From positions 18,484 through 82,483 of the forward strand of contig CALUUZ010000014.1 of NCBI GenBank assembly GCA_944324075.1: a DNA stretch of 64,000 nucleotides, written 5' to 3'. The notes beneath the pieces are model-generated. The model was not told the origin of the DNA. It saw only the letters and a program-made list of their open reading frames with translations, and did no database searches. Numbering within the stretch: the stretch's first letter is position 1; each line of letters opens with the position of its first letter. Origin of the DNA: Candidatus Mailhella excrementigallinarum. GTDB taxonomy: Bacteria; Desulfobacterota; Desulfovibrionia; Desulfovibrionales; Desulfovibrionaceae. Of this stretch, positions 24,719 through 33,811 are shown in pieces. The translations under genes were made by a program, and so were the position numbers.

Positions 24719-26035
24719 TCATCCCGCCTCTCTTCCCAGCAGGGCGCGGGCGAAGTCGTGGGCGTCAAAGGGGCGCAGGTCTTCCATCTTTTCGCCAAGC
24801 CCGACATAAGTGATGGGCAGATCGAACCCGGCGGCCACGGCCAGAGCCACGCCCCCCTTGGCCGTACCGTCCAGCTTGGTCAGGATCACTTCATCCACTC
24901 CGCTGGTTTCCTTGAACATTTTTGTCTGCTGCAAGGCATTCTGCCCGGTGGTGGCGTCAATGACCAGGATGCTGCGATGCGGCGCTCCGGGGTGCTTTCT
25001 GGCAATGACATTACGGATCTTGTGCAATTCTTCCATGAGATTGTGCTTGGTGTGCAGACGGCCCGCCGTATCCACGAAGAGCAGATCGTAGCCGCCCGCC
25101 ACGGCCTTTTCCACGGCCTCATAGGCCACGGCGGCGGGGTCGGCTCCCGTGCCCTTGGCATGGAAATCCGCGCCCACACGCTCCGCCCACACCTGAAGCT
25201 GTTCCACCGCCGCCGCGCGGAACGTGTCCGCCGCCGCAATCAGCACCCTTTTGCCCTGCATGCGGGCGCGATAGGCCAGCTTGGCGATGGTGGTGGTCTT
25301 GCCCACGCCGTTGACTCCCACCATGAGCACGACTTCCGGCGGGTTCACCGCACTGATCCGGCGCGGAGCCCTGAACAGCCTTTCCACCTCGTCCTGAAGG
25401 ACAGGCAGGAGTTCCGCCGGGGAAGACACTCCCTCGGTTCCGGCCCGCTCCCTCAATTTTTTCACCAGATCCAGAGCAGGCTCCGCCCCCATATCGGCCA
25501 TGATGAACAGCTCTTCCATTTCCTCCCAGAACTGCGGGGAAAGGCTGGAATGCCCGGCAAGCAGGGCGTTCAGTCCCTTGCCGAACTGCGCACGGGTACG
25601 GGCAAGGCCCTCGTTCAGCTTGAGGAACAGGCGGTCGCGCTCGTCCTCCTCATCCTCCATGTCCAGCGCCAGCGCCAGGCGATACTGGAGTTCGGAACGA
25701 AAGTCCTCCAGATAACGGTAATCCATGCGCGCGAGCCAGTTCCGGAAGTCGTCGGCAAAGGCCTGCGCCTCCTCGTCCGGCGTTTCCAGAGCCTTGAGCA
25801 GGAAGGCGAGCCTCCGCCACAGCAGATCGCCGGCTTCGCTCACGCCCTGCAGGGCGACATCCAGCCAGGCGGAAAGTTTCGGCTCGGCCCCGCGCAGGGC
25901 AAGGACAAGCTCGTCGTCGCCCATGCTGTCGGCGGCCGCCCCGCCCGCATGCTCCGGCGCGGCGGCGGCCTGCGCGCCGGTCGGCGCGGTGTCGGAAGCC
26001 CCGAATATCTTTCTGACGGCGGAAAAAAAGCCCAT
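24719..26035 (-). CDS. ftsY: Signal recognition particle receptor FtsY
   Basis: 438 aa. An N-terminal acidic A-domain of about 110 residues beginning MGFFSAVRKIFG (a membrane-targeting amphipathic helix) precedes the N domain and the GTPase G domain. GTPase motifs are GVNGVGKTTT (P-loop), DTFRAAA (SRP-specific insertion region), DTAGR, TKLDGTAKGG and GLGEKMEDLRPF near the end. It docks SRP-ribosome complexes to SecYEG and works with the secDF-yajC genes lying immediately upstream on the same strand. Family assignment is certain. Confidence 0.97.
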   Translation of the reverse strand: MGFFSAVRKIFGASDTAPTGAQAAAAPEHAGGAAADSMGDDELVLALRGAEPKLSAWLDVALQGVSEAGDLLWRRLAFLLKALETPDEEAQAFADDFRNWLARMDYRYLEDFRSELQYRLALALDMEDEEDERDRLFLKLNEGLARTRAQFGKGLNALLAGHSSLSPQFWEEMEELFIMADMGAEPALDLVKKLRERAGTEGVSSPAELLPVLQDEVERLFRAPRRISAVNPPEVVLMVGVNGVGKTTTIAKLAYRARMQGKRVLIAAADTFRAAAVEQLQVWAERVGADFHAKGTGADPAAVAYEAVEKAVAGGYDLLFVDTAGRLHTKHNLMEELHKIRNVIARKHPGAPHRSILVIDATTGQNALQQTKMFKETSGVDEVILTKLDGTAKGGVALAVAAGFDLPITYVGLGEKMEDLRPFDAHDFARALLGREAG

Positions 26036-26186
26036 GTGAGTCTCCTGCGCACAAAACGGAATGTGCCTTGTTCATGATATCGCGGCGCCATGCGCGGCGC
26101 GTGACGCCATCCTACCCCGCCCGGCGGAAAATTGCCACAGGGCCGCCGCCCCGGAGTCCGGCTGACTCCGCAGCCGGTTCCATGCA

Positions 26187-26213
26187 AAGGGCCGGGATTG
26201 CTCCCGGCCCCTT
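26187..26213 (-). terminator. Hairpin after secF
   Basis: GGGCCGGGA / TCCCGGCCC form a 9-bp stem with a 4-base loop; on the minus strand it is followed by TTTGC. It lies about 25 bases past the secF stop and before ftsY, so it may end the yajC-secDF unit. The T-run is short. Confidence 0.55.
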
Positions 26214-26238
26214 GTCGTTCATGCGGCATGCGCTCCGT

Positions 26239-27375
26239 CTACACGATGCCGTGTTCGCCGGGGCGCTCGTAGTCGTCGTTTCTCTTCTGCGCCGAGCAGT
26301 ACATGTCCACGCTGCCGAAGGCGCGCAGCACGGGGCTTGCCACATAGACGGAAGAGAAGGTGCCGAACAGGATGCCCAGCAGCAGCGTCAGGGAGAAATC
26401 GTGGATCACGCTGCCGCCCAGCACATACAGGCTGATGCAGGTCACCAGGGTCGTGCCCGATGTCAGGATGGTGCGGGCCAGCGTCTGGTTGAGGCTGCGG
26501 TTGATAATCTGATCCATGGTCGGCCTGGGCCCGCCTTCAGGAATGGCCTTCAGGTTTTCACGGATGCGGTCGTACACGATGATGGTGTCATTGAGCGAAT
26601 ACCCCACCAGCGTCAGCAGCGCGGCGATGATGTTGAGGTCGATTTCCCGCCCCAGCACCATGAGCAGCCCCAGCGTGGTGAACACGTCGTGCAGCAGGGA
26701 GATGATGGCCCCGAGAGCGAAGTTCAGCTTGAACTTCCAGGTCAGGTATACGGTAATGGCCATGGCCACGGCCACGCCCCACAGGCGGTTGTAGCCCGTC
26801 CAGCCGATCAGTTCGGCCAGCCAGCCCGCGCCGTAGACCACGCCCCACATCAGCACGGCCATGGCCCCGGCCAGCATCCAGCTGTGTTCAAAACGGCCGG
26901 AAATATATACCGTGATCAGCAGCACCGAATAGAACAGGGCTTCCACGGCCATGTTGCGCAGTTCTCCCCCCACCTTGGGGCCGACCATCTCCAGCCGCTC
27001 GATGCCGGCAGGATTGTCCGGCATGCTCAGCCTGAGCGCCTCGTTCACGTCGTTGCGCAGGTTTTCCGTCGCACCTTCCTTGTTCACGGAAAAGCGCAGC
27101 AGGTAATTGCGGGAGTCATCGCCCACCTGCTGCACGGTCAGGCCCGGCATGTCGATATCCGCCACGGCCTTTTTGACCGCCTCGTCCTCCACGGGCCGGG
27201 TAAACTGGATCTGCACCATCACGCCGCCCGCGAAGTCCACGCCGTAACGCAGGCCGCCGTTCATGAAGATGGCCACCAGTCCGAGCAGGATGACCACCGC
27301 GGAAAAGGCGTAGGCGTAGCGCCGCACGCCCACGAAATCAATGTGTGTCGTATGTTTCAGAATAGCGAGAGCCAT
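26239..27375 (-). CDS. secF: Protein translocase subunit SecF
   Basis: This 378-aa inner-membrane protein has six membrane segments. TM1 near residues 20-40 is followed by a periplasmic domain that opens GLRYGVDFAGGVMVQIQF (the SecF GxDFxGG motif). The C-terminal half contains GYSLNDTIIVYDRIREN and SLNQTLARTILTSGTTL, SecF hallmarks of the RND superfamily. With SecD it uses the proton gradient to complete export of preproteins. It starts 10 bp after the secD stop, with a GGAG site. Confidence 0.96.
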   Translation of the reverse strand: MALAILKHTTHIDFVGVRRYAYAFSAVVILLGLVAIFMNGGLRYGVDFAGGVMVQIQFTRPVEDEAVKKAVADIDMPGLTVQQVGDDSRNYLLRFSVNKEGATENLRNDVNEALRLSMPDNPAGIERLEMVGPKVGGELRNMAVEALFYSVLLITVYISGRFEHSWMLAGAMAVLMWGVVYGAGWLAELIGWTGYNRLWGVAVAMAITVYLTWKFKLNFALGAIISLLHDVFTTLGLLMVLGREIDLNIIAALLTLVGYSLNDTIIVYDRIRENLKAIPEGGPRPTMDQIINRSLNQTLARTILTSGTTLVTCISLYVLGGSVIHDFSLTLLLGILFGTFSSVYVASPVLRAFGSVDMYCSAQKRNDDYERPGEHGIV

Positions 27376-27385
27376 GGGTACTCCG

Positions 27386-28960
27386 TTACACGCTGATGCG
27401 TTTGCCGCCGTTGCGCTGGATCCAGAACTCGAACACGGCGCGGGAGACGAAAATGGCGGTGAACATGGAAGCCACGATGCCGAGGGAAAGCGTCACGGCG
27501 AAGCCGCGGATAGGCCCGGTGCCGAACTGGTACAGAATGGCCGCCGCGATGATCGTGGTGAGGTTGGAGTCGGTGATCGAGATGCTGGCCCTGCTGAAGC
27601 CGGCCTCCACGGCGTCCCGCGGGCTGAGGCCGAGTTTGAGTTCTTCCCGGATGCGCTCGTAGATAAGCACGTTGGCGTCGACGGCCATGCCGATGGTCAG
27701 CACGATGCCCGCGATGCCCGGCAGGGTCAGGGTCGCGCCGAAGGCGGTCATCCCCGCCATGAGCAGGGTCATGGTGAAGCAGAGCATGATGTCGGCAATC
27801 AGGCCGGACATGGCGTAATACAGCGGCATGATGATCACCACGGCCAGCGCGCCCACCAGGGCGGCGAGAATGCCGCTTTCAATGGACTCCTGCCCCAGGG
27901 AGGGGCCGACGGTGCGCTCTTCCAGCACGGTGACCGGCGCGGGCAGGGAACCGGCCCGCAGCACCACGGCCAGATCCTGCGCTTCGGCCAGGGTGAACCT
28001 GCCGGTAATCACGGCCTTGCCGCCGGAAATGCGGCTCTGGATGACCGGCGCGGAATAGACCTTGCCGTCCAGGACGATGGCCATGCGGCGGCCGAGGTTC
28101 TCCCCGGTGATGCGCTCGAAGATGCCGCCGCCGCGCGAATTGAATTCCAGGGCGACATGGATCTGCCCGTTCTGGTCATACTGGGGGCGGGCATTGGTGA
28201 TGGTCTCCCCGCTCATGAGCGGCTGCGAGTCAAGCACCAGCGTGCTGCCGCCCGTGCCGTCCTTCTCCACATAGGGGAAAAGCGCCGTGCCGGGGGGCAG
28301 CATCAGGCCGGACGGATCGACATCGTCCCGCACCAGATGAAATTCCAGATGGGCAGTCTGCCCGACAATCTGAATGGCGCGCTCGGGGTCGGTCAGGCCG
28401 GGAAGCTGCACCTGCACCTGATTGTCCGACTGCTTGCGGATATCGGGTTCGGCCACGCCGAACTGGTCGATACGGTTGCGGATGGTGCGCACCACCTGAT
28501 CCAGAGTCATGTCCTCGGCCTGTCTGCGCGCCTGGGGCGAAAGCCCGATGGCGTAGACCCGGCCAAGACTGCCGGATGAAGAGGATTCCACGGCGAGATC
28601 GGGGTAGTACGCGCGCAGCATGTCCTCAAAGGCGCCGGCCTGTTCCGGCTTGGGAAGCACCACTTCCAGCAGCCCTTCCGCATCAAGGCGCGGCTTGAGC
28701 ATGCTGATCCTGTCCTCCAGGGCGCGCTCGCGCATGTCCTGCCCGGACGATACCAGATTGTTCTGGATGGCTTTTTCCACATCCACGCCAAGGGTCAGAT
28801 TCATTCCGCCCTTGAGATCCAGACCGAGATTGATGCGCGCCTGCGGGAAGAAGCGCGCCAGGGCGGTCTGTCCCACCTGCGGCAGATTGGGCAGGGCATA
28901 CCACAGCGCGGCCAGAAACACGACAAGAGAGAAGGCGAGGCGCCAACGCACAGCTTTCAT
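27386..28960 (-). CDS. secD: Protein translocase subunit SecD
   Basis: 524 aa with an N-terminal TM, a large periplasmic domain and five C-terminal TMs. INLGLDLKGGMNLTLGVD is the SecD motif, followed by IRNRIDQFGVAEPDI, LPGLTDPERA and, in the RND part, GMAVDANVLIYERIREEL and GFSRASISITDSNLTTI. The upstream leader is a family III type (TAAAGGAATTTTTT then the ATG). It forms a heterodimer with SecF. yajC, the usual accessory partner, lies upstream but is separated by a 475-bp repeat region. Confidence 0.97.
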   Translation of the reverse strand: MKAVRWRLAFSLVVFLAALWYALPNLPQVGQTALARFFPQARINLGLDLKGGMNLTLGVDVEKAIQNNLVSSGQDMRERALEDRISMLKPRLDAEGLLEVVLPKPEQAGAFEDMLRAYYPDLAVESSSSGSLGRVYAIGLSPQARRQAEDMTLDQVVRTIRNRIDQFGVAEPDIRKQSDNQVQVQLPGLTDPERAIQIVGQTAHLEFHLVRDDVDPSGLMLPPGTALFPYVEKDGTGGSTLVLDSQPLMSGETITNARPQYDQNGQIHVALEFNSRGGGIFERITGENLGRRMAIVLDGKVYSAPVIQSRISGGKAVITGRFTLAEAQDLAVVLRAGSLPAPVTVLEERTVGPSLGQESIESGILAALVGALAVVIIMPLYYAMSGLIADIMLCFTMTLLMAGMTAFGATLTLPGIAGIVLTIGMAVDANVLIYERIREELKLGLSPRDAVEAGFSRASISITDSNLTTIIAAAILYQFGTGPIRGFAVTLSLGIVASMFTAIFVSRAVFEFWIQRNGGKRISV

Positions 28961-29438
28961 TAAAAAATTCCTTTACAGTATGAGAGCATCCTTGTGATTG
29001 AACGTGCCTGCGGGCCGGCCCCATGTTCCGGCACACAGGCGTCACGCTCCCGCGGAGCGTGACGCCGCAGGCGGGCTGCGGCTGCTCCGGCGTCGCTGCG
29101 GAGCCTCGCTCCGCCCGGCTCCGGGAGCGTCTTCAAAACAAAAACGCCCTGAAACGGTTTCCCGCTCTCCGGAGACCTCCCGACGCGCGCCCCGGACACG
29201 GGCGGCCCTCCCCTGAGAACGGCCTGCCTGATTCCGCCGGAGCCCCGGAACATCTTCAAGGTAAAAATGCACCCGGAGCCGGACGGAACGAGGCTCGTTT
29301 CCGCCCCCCTGCGCGCAGGGCGTTCCACACCGGCGGTCGGACGCCGCGGGCTGAGCGCGGCTGCTCCGGCGTCGGGCATGAAACCTGCAAGGCGGAAAGG
29401 AGTCCTGTTCGGCAGATATTGAATCGAAAAACGCTCTA
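28961..29438. repeat. Two family I copies in inverted arrangement between secD and yajC
   Basis: The first copy (about 29005-29145) has ATGTTCCGGCACACAGG and GCCGCAGGCGGGCTGCGG. The second (about 29240-29438) is recognisable from GGAGCCGGACGGAACGAGGC to GAAACCTGCAAGGCGG and TTCGGCAGATATTGAA and lies in the opposite orientation, ending in ACGCTCTA whose CTA (29436-29438) is the yajC stop. The two together could pair into a very large hairpin. No gene in 475 bp, though yajC and secD are normally adjacent. Confidence 0.75.
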
Positions 29439-29801
29439 CTTGCTGTTTTCGGAGCCGGATTCGATCTTGTTCAGTTCCTTGGGGTCATAGGTGCCGGTGA
29501 TGTAGCCGCGCGGCACGCGGACCTTGCTGTCCCCGAGATCAATGGTGAAAATATTGTTTTCCACTTCCAGAATGCGGCCCAGCAGGCCGCCGGAAGTGAT
29601 GACGTAATCGCCCTTCTGCAGGGCGTCCAGCATGGCGCGGTGCTGCTTGGCGCGCTTCTGCTGCGGCCGGATCAGCAGGAAGTAGAACACCGCGAACATG
29701 AGAACGAGGGGCATGAGCATGCCCAGGATGCCGCCGGTGGGGTCCCCGGCGGCCCCGCCCGCGGGAGCGCCCGCGGCGGCATGAGCGAGAGAAACGAACA
29801 T
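29436..29801 (-). CDS. yajC: Preprotein translocase accessory subunit YajC
   Basis: The 121-aa protein has one membrane helix (residues about 27-47, [20 protein letters not shown]). The conserved [21 protein letters not shown] follows it, then the small beta domain with [10 protein letters not shown]. It binds SecDF. The N-terminus is Ala/Gly-rich before the helix, which is common. Its promoter must lie in the 171-bp divergent gap with argB. The TAG stop is shared with a repeat terminus. Confidence 0.95.
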   Translation of the reverse strand: MFVSLAHAAAGAPAGGAAGDPTGGILGMLMPLVLMFAVFYFLLIRPQQKRAKQHRAMLDALQKGDYVITSGGLLGRILEVENNIFTIDLGDSKVRVPRGYITGTYDPKELNKIESGSENSK

Positions 29802-29972
29802 GTTTGCTCCGATGAGAGGGTTATGGAGTTGAATGACCCCGGATCAGATCCGGGAAGCCTCCTTGCGGGCGGATATCCAAAGCGCCCGCGAAGCGCGCGC
29901 TTGCGCGCGGACTCGTTGTTAATTACCTTGTCGGGGCTGATTAGGCAACGTCTTTATGCAAGGAGCCGCATC
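29802..29972. promoter_or_regulatory. Divergent yajC/argB promoter region
   Basis: These 171 bases separate divergent starts. An inverted repeat GCGCGCGCTTGCGCGC occurs near 29896-29911, and an AT-rich TTGTTAATTACCTTGTC near 29916-29932 is a plausible argB promoter. AGGAG at 29961-29965 is the argB ribosome site. No arginine-regulator (ARG box) palindrome is clear. Confidence 0.5.
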
Positions 29973-30908
29973 ATGCCGACCGGAGCGAAGGACAGCGTCC
30001 CCCAGAGGGACAGGGCAAGGGAACAGGCGCAGATCCAGTCCAGGGTTCTCATCGAGAGCCTGCCCTATCTGCGGCGCTATCAGGATCAGATCATCGTCAT
30101 CAAGTACGGCGGCCACGCCATGACCGACGAATCCCTCAAGCAGGCCTTCGCCCTCAATGTGGCGCTGCTCAGGCTGGTGGGCATCCATCCGGTCATCGTC
30201 CACGGCGGCGGCCCCCAGATCAACGCCATGCTGGGCAGGCTGGAAATCAGGGCGGAATTCCGCCAGGGTCAGCGCGTCACCGACGACGCCACCATGAACG
30301 TGGTGGAAATGGTGCTGGTCGGCTCGGTAAACAAGGATATCGTCAGCCGGCTGAACCGCGCGGGAGCCCGCGCCGTGGGACTGTCCGGCAAGGACGGCAT
30401 GCTGCTGGAGGCCCGCAAGCGCGAACTGGTGGTGAGGCGCGCGGACGAAGGCGAGGACGCTCCGCCGGAAATCATCGATCTCGGCAATGTGGGGCAGGTG
30501 ACGCGGGTGAACACGGCGCTCATCCATTCCCTGATCCGTGACGGATTCGTGCCCGTCATTGCCCCGGTGGGGGTGGACGGCGAAGGCCGCACCTACAACA
30601 TCAACGCCGACGCCGTGGCCGGGGCCGTGGCCGGAGCCCTGCGCGCAAAACGCCTGCTCATGCTCACCGACGTGGCCGGTCTGATGGACAGAACCGGCGA
30701 ACTCATCACCGATCTCACCGCCGCCCGGGCCAAAGCCCTGCAGGGCGACGGCACCATCAGCGGCGGCATGATTCCCAAGGTGGAATGCTGTCTGTCCGCG
30801 CTGGCCGATGGGGTGGACATGGTCACCATCGTGGACGGACGGGTGGAGAACTGCATCCTGCTGGAACTGCTGACCGACCGGGGCATCGGCACCGCCCTTA
30901 CCCTCTAG
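29973..30908 (+). CDS. argB: Acetylglutamate kinase ArgB
   Basis: ATG 29973 (311 aa) is set by AGGAG. ArgB phosphorylates N-acetyl-L-glutamate, the second step of arginine synthesis. Visible motifs are [10 protein letters not shown] (ATP site), VHGGGPQIN (substrate loop), [30 protein letters not shown] and LTDVAGLMD, and the C-terminal [14 protein letters not shown]. The N-terminal helix ([21 protein letters not shown]) is the extension found in arginine-sensitive hexameric kinases, so feedback inhibition by arginine is likely. The TAG stop is part of a family I left terminus (TCTAGAGCGTT). Confidence 0.96.
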   Translation: MPTGAKDSVPQRDRAREQAQIQSRVLIESLPYLRRYQDQIIVIKYGGHAMTDESLKQAFALNVALLRLVGIHPVIVHGGGPQINAMLGRLEIRAEFRQGQRVTDDATMNVVEMVLVGSVNKDIVSRLNRAGARAVGLSGKDGMLLEARKRELVVRRADEGEDAPPEIIDLGNVGQVTRVNTALIHSLIRDGFVPVIAPVGVDGEGRTYNINADAVAGAVAGALRAKRLLMLTDVAGLMDRTGELITDLTAARAKALQGDGTISGGMIPKVECCLSALADGVDMVTIVDGRVENCILLELLTDRGIGTALTL

Positions 30909-31092
30909 AGCGTTCTGTTCCCGAAAATATCTGCGTGCCGGGACCCTGCATTCCGGCACGCAGGTTTCACGCCTCCATCGGAGCCTGACGCCGCAAGTCA
31001 ATTGCGGCTGCCCCGGAGGAGGGAGGCGTCGCGGCTTCAGCCTCGCCCCGCTCGACCGAAGCGGAGCATTTCATGAGCGAAATGCTCTCGAG
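30906..31092. repeat. Family I element beginning at the argB stop codon
   Basis: The left end TAGAGCGTTCTGTTCCCGAA overlaps the argB stop. The interior has GCATTCCGGCACGCAGG and GCCGCAAGTCAATTGCGGC, and the right end is the hairpin GAGCATTTCATGAGCGAAAT followed by GCTC. At about 187 bp this is one of the most complete copies. A family II scrap (CCGCCGGAGGCGCGGG) follows at about 31150, reaching the 3' end of the next gene. Confidence 0.85.
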
Positions 31093-31136
31093 CGTTCTGC
31101 CGGGACTCTGTTCAGGTTTGCGGCTGACAGAGGGAA

Positions 31137-32705
31137 TCATGCTCCCCTGCCCGCCGGAGGCGCGGGCTGTCTTCTTTCAAGAAGGAACAGGGTAAGGTAT
31201 TTGTTGTCCGTCGTCTGAACCAGAATCCGCTCAAGTATGCCGAACTCCCCGCCCTCCCGCAGAAAGCCCGGGGGCGTGGTGTCCGTGTCCACCAGGACAA
31301 AGCGCTGTTCCGGGATGTCGGACGGAGCGGACACGCATGTGATGTCCCTGCCGACCTCCCACTCCTCCACGGGGCTGATTCCGTCCAGGGAGTAAAACGG
31401 CAGACCGGCCATCTGCGGCAGACGATGCAGTTCCTCCAGCGAACAGGTGGGAGCAATGCTCTGAACCACCGGGCGCGCGGACCCCATGCGGAAGGCGGCG
31501 AACACCGCGCAGAAGAGCAGCAGGCAGGTGACGGGCACAACCCGCTCCGGGCGCTTCAGGCCATACCGGCCGATGAGCAGGGCCAGAAGCGCGAACAGCA
31601 GCGCGTAGGCCAGAAATGTCTGATGGCTGTATGCGATGAAGCCGCAGATGCCCGCGGCGGCCAGCGTCCCCGCTCCGATATGCACCCTGACGATGTTCCG
31701 CTCAAGCCGCGTCAGGCTCCCCTCTTTCAGCCCGCGGACCCAGTACCGGAGCACCACGGCGGTCTGCAGCGCATAGGGGACAAGGGCGGGCATCATGTAG
31801 CGCTCCTTCTTCTCCGGCACAAGGGAGAGGAGCAGCAGGGAAAGTCCGAACCAGCACAGCAGAAACTTGTGGTTCGCCCACTCGTCCGCTTCTTCTCCCC
31901 TGCTGATCCGGCGTCCGCCCAGTCCGGCCAGAGCGGGAAGCGCCCACGCCCCGGCAAAGGCGGGAAAGGAAAGATAGAACCAGAACGGCGCGGTATGCCT
32001 GTTCGACCACGCGCTGACTTCCCCGCGGGCCACGACTTCCGCCACATGGGGAACCGCCAGCCAGACATACAGATACCAGAGCGAGCCGAGCAGCCCGCCG
32101 CCGATCAGGATGAACGCCAGCCGCCTCCACGGAACGGCTCTCCTGAACAGGAGGGAAGCCAGCAGAAAGGGCAGCAGCATGGTATACAACTGCACCGGCC
32201 CCTTGCTGAGAATGGAGGCCGCCATGCACAGCGTCCCCGCGGCGAGCCAGCCCCTTCCCGTCTGCAGCATGGCCGCAAGGCTTCCGGTCATGAACACCAC
32301 GGAATAGATATCCCACGAGTTGGCCGTGCCCAGCTTGATGGTCATCAGCATGGAGGCGCTCACAAGCCCCGCGTAGAAATTCGCCCTGCTTTCCCCGCAC
32401 AGCAGCCGGTGCAGATCAAAACAGAACACACCCAGCAGCGCCGTCACCAGAATGACCGGAATATGCAGGGCCAGCGGGGAAGGATCGGAATCCAGCAGAA
32501 AAACCGGAACTGTCAGCCATACCGGCAGGGGCGGCTTGTTCAGGCGGATTTCGGTGTACAGGTGGGGAATCAGCCAGTCGCCGTCCAGCGCCATGCTCTG
32601 CGCCGAAATCAGGTTCCGCGCCTCCATGATGCCTGTGCCGAAAACATGCACAAGAGGAACAAGGACAAGCAGGGAAAACAGAAACAGGGCCATGCGTTGC
32701 TTCAT
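31137..32705 (-). CDS. ArnT-like GT-C glycosyltransferase (lipid A/core modification)
   Basis: 522 aa from ATG 32705 with AAAGGAATG upstream. A GT-C protein with about twelve membrane helices: near the start, GTGIMEARNLISAQSMALDGDW-type sequence has the catalytic acidic E-A-R motif (residues about 25-30) of the ArnT/PMT superfamily, and RLNKPPLPVW is the conserved loop that grips the lipid sugar. A C-terminal periplasmic domain follows TM12 (about 130 residues). Such enzymes move a sugar from undecaprenyl phosphate to lipid A or core at the periplasmic face. It is the last gene of a five-gene row starting with ugd at 37670. No arnA, arnB or arnD is present, so aminoarabinose is unlikely and a uronic acid is my inference. 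Confidence 0.82.
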   Translation of the reverse strand: MKQRMALFLFSLLVLVPLVHVFGTGIMEARNLISAQSMALDGDWLIPHLYTEIRLNKPPLPVWLTVPVFLLDSDPSPLALHIPVILVTALLGVFCFDLHRLLCGESRANFYAGLVSASMLMTIKLGTANSWDIYSVVFMTGSLAAMLQTGRGWLAAGTLCMAASILSKGPVQLYTMLLPFLLASLLFRRAVPWRRLAFILIGGGLLGSLWYLYVWLAVPHVAEVVARGEVSAWSNRHTAPFWFYLSFPAFAGAWALPALAGLGGRRISRGEEADEWANHKFLLCWFGLSLLLLSLVPEKKERYMMPALVPYALQTAVVLRYWVRGLKEGSLTRLERNIVRVHIGAGTLAAAGICGFIAYSHQTFLAYALLFALLALLIGRYGLKRPERVVPVTCLLLFCAVFAAFRMGSARPVVQSIAPTCSLEELHRLPQMAGLPFYSLDGISPVEEWEVGRDITCVSAPSDIPEQRFVLVDTDTTPPGFLREGGEFGILERILVQTTDNKYLTLFLLERRQPAPPAGRGA

Positions 32706-33081
32706 CAGACATTCCTTTGGAGCATTCTGCCGTTGAACGTATCTTCCAGCCGGAAACACGCCGCAATTCACGGCGGCACCGGGCAGCAGGGACATCGCGG
32801 CGCCTTCGGCCGTCCGGGCGAAGCGGGCCGCGGAGGGGAAGAGCGGAGAAAGGTCCTGCTCCGCGGAGCGTTCCGCCATTGAAACGCCCTGCGGTCCGAA
32901 ACCTTCCCTTTCAGGGCGCATTGCATTTGAAAACATCTGCCGGCCGGAACCCCATGTTCTGACCCGCAGGTTTCACGCCGCCGCCGGAGCTGTGCGCCGC
33001 AGATCAGTTGCGTCTGCTCCGGCGGCGCGGAGTCTCGCCCTGCTCGACTGAGGCCGGGCATTTCAATGGCGGAACGCCCTA
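32706..33081. repeat. Partial and complete family I copies
   Basis: A partial copy starts GAGCATTCTGCCGTTGAACG at about 32719 and breaks off after CACGCCGCAATTCACGGCGG. A complete copy runs from about 32918 (GCGCATTGCATTTGAAAACA) through GCCGCAGATCAGTTGCG to the degraded end hairpin GGGCATTTCAATGGCGGAAC. Its final CTA (33079-33081) is the TAG stop of the LABN gene. No gene here. Confidence 0.8.
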
Positions 33082-33711
33082 TGCCCGGCGCGAACTCCGC
33101 AGGCCGATGCGTATGTTGCGGGCGTAGGCGATCAGGCCCAGGCTCTGCCCGAGAATCAGAACGATATCCAGACGCAGCATCCCGTAGATGCAGATAAGGA
33201 CGGAGCCGGAAAAACTGATGAGCCAGAACCCCATGGGCAGCACGGAAACGCCGTGCCGCGCGGAATACCACCACTGGTACACGAAGCGCAGCGTGAACAG
33301 GGCCTGACTGGCGCAGCCGAACGCCAGCATCGGCAGGGGAATGTCCGGATTGCGGAAGAACATTCCCGCCAGATCCGCGCCGCCGCTCACCACGGCAGCC
33401 GCTGCCGCCGGAGGCGAAAGCAGCAGCAGGAGCCTGAACGCCGGGTGAACCTTCCGCCACAGACCGTTGGCCTTCAGATTCCAGAGATAGATGTAATAGG
33501 AAAGGAACTGTCCGAGAATGATGGCGAAATCATTGCGCAGCCAGCCGTACAGCAGAAGCAGGCAGGACCCGCACAGGCTGAACACCCAGAACAGGGAGGG
33601 CGAAACGATTTTCCTCGCCCGCTCGGTCTTCACCCACTGGTGAAGCATGCGGAGGGAAAAAAAGCCCTGTGCCAGCAGCCCGACGCCGGTCGTCAAAAGA
33701 TATTCCTTCAT
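33079..33711 (-). CDS. Double LABN-domain membrane protein (lipid-A-disaccharide synthase N-terminal-like)
   Basis: 210 aa, about six short membrane helices formed by two copies of the LABN unit. Copy 1 (residues about 5-75) has GFFSLRMLHQWVKTERARK and SPSLFWVFSLCGS; copy 2 (about 125-200) has LFTLRFVYQWWYSARHG and LPMGFWLISFSGS, the same FxxRxxxQW...P..FW pattern. LABN proteins occur fused to LpxB or stand alone beside lipid A glycosyltransferases, where they are thought to flip or position a lipid-linked sugar; the biochemical role is not proven. Here it sits between the lipid-sugar synthase and the ArnT-like transferase, where a flippase-like step would be needed. Confidence 0.85.
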   Translation of the reverse strand: MKEYLLTTGVGLLAQGFFSLRMLHQWVKTERARKIVSPSLFWVFSLCGSCLLLLYGWLRNDFAIILGQFLSYYIYLWNLKANGLWRKVHPAFRLLLLLSPPAAAAAVVSGGADLAGMFFRNPDIPLPMLAFGCASQALFTLRFVYQWWYSARHGVSVLPMGFWLISFSGSVLICIYGMLRLDIVLILGQSLGLIAYARNIRIGLRSSRRA

Positions 33712-33811
33712 GTCTCAGTCCACCCTCCCGGCTCCTGTTTTCCGGCCCTCCGCCGGGGTGCGGAAGCCGCGCCGCCCCTCCCGGAAGATGCCGGAAAAGG
33801 CCGCCCTTCCG

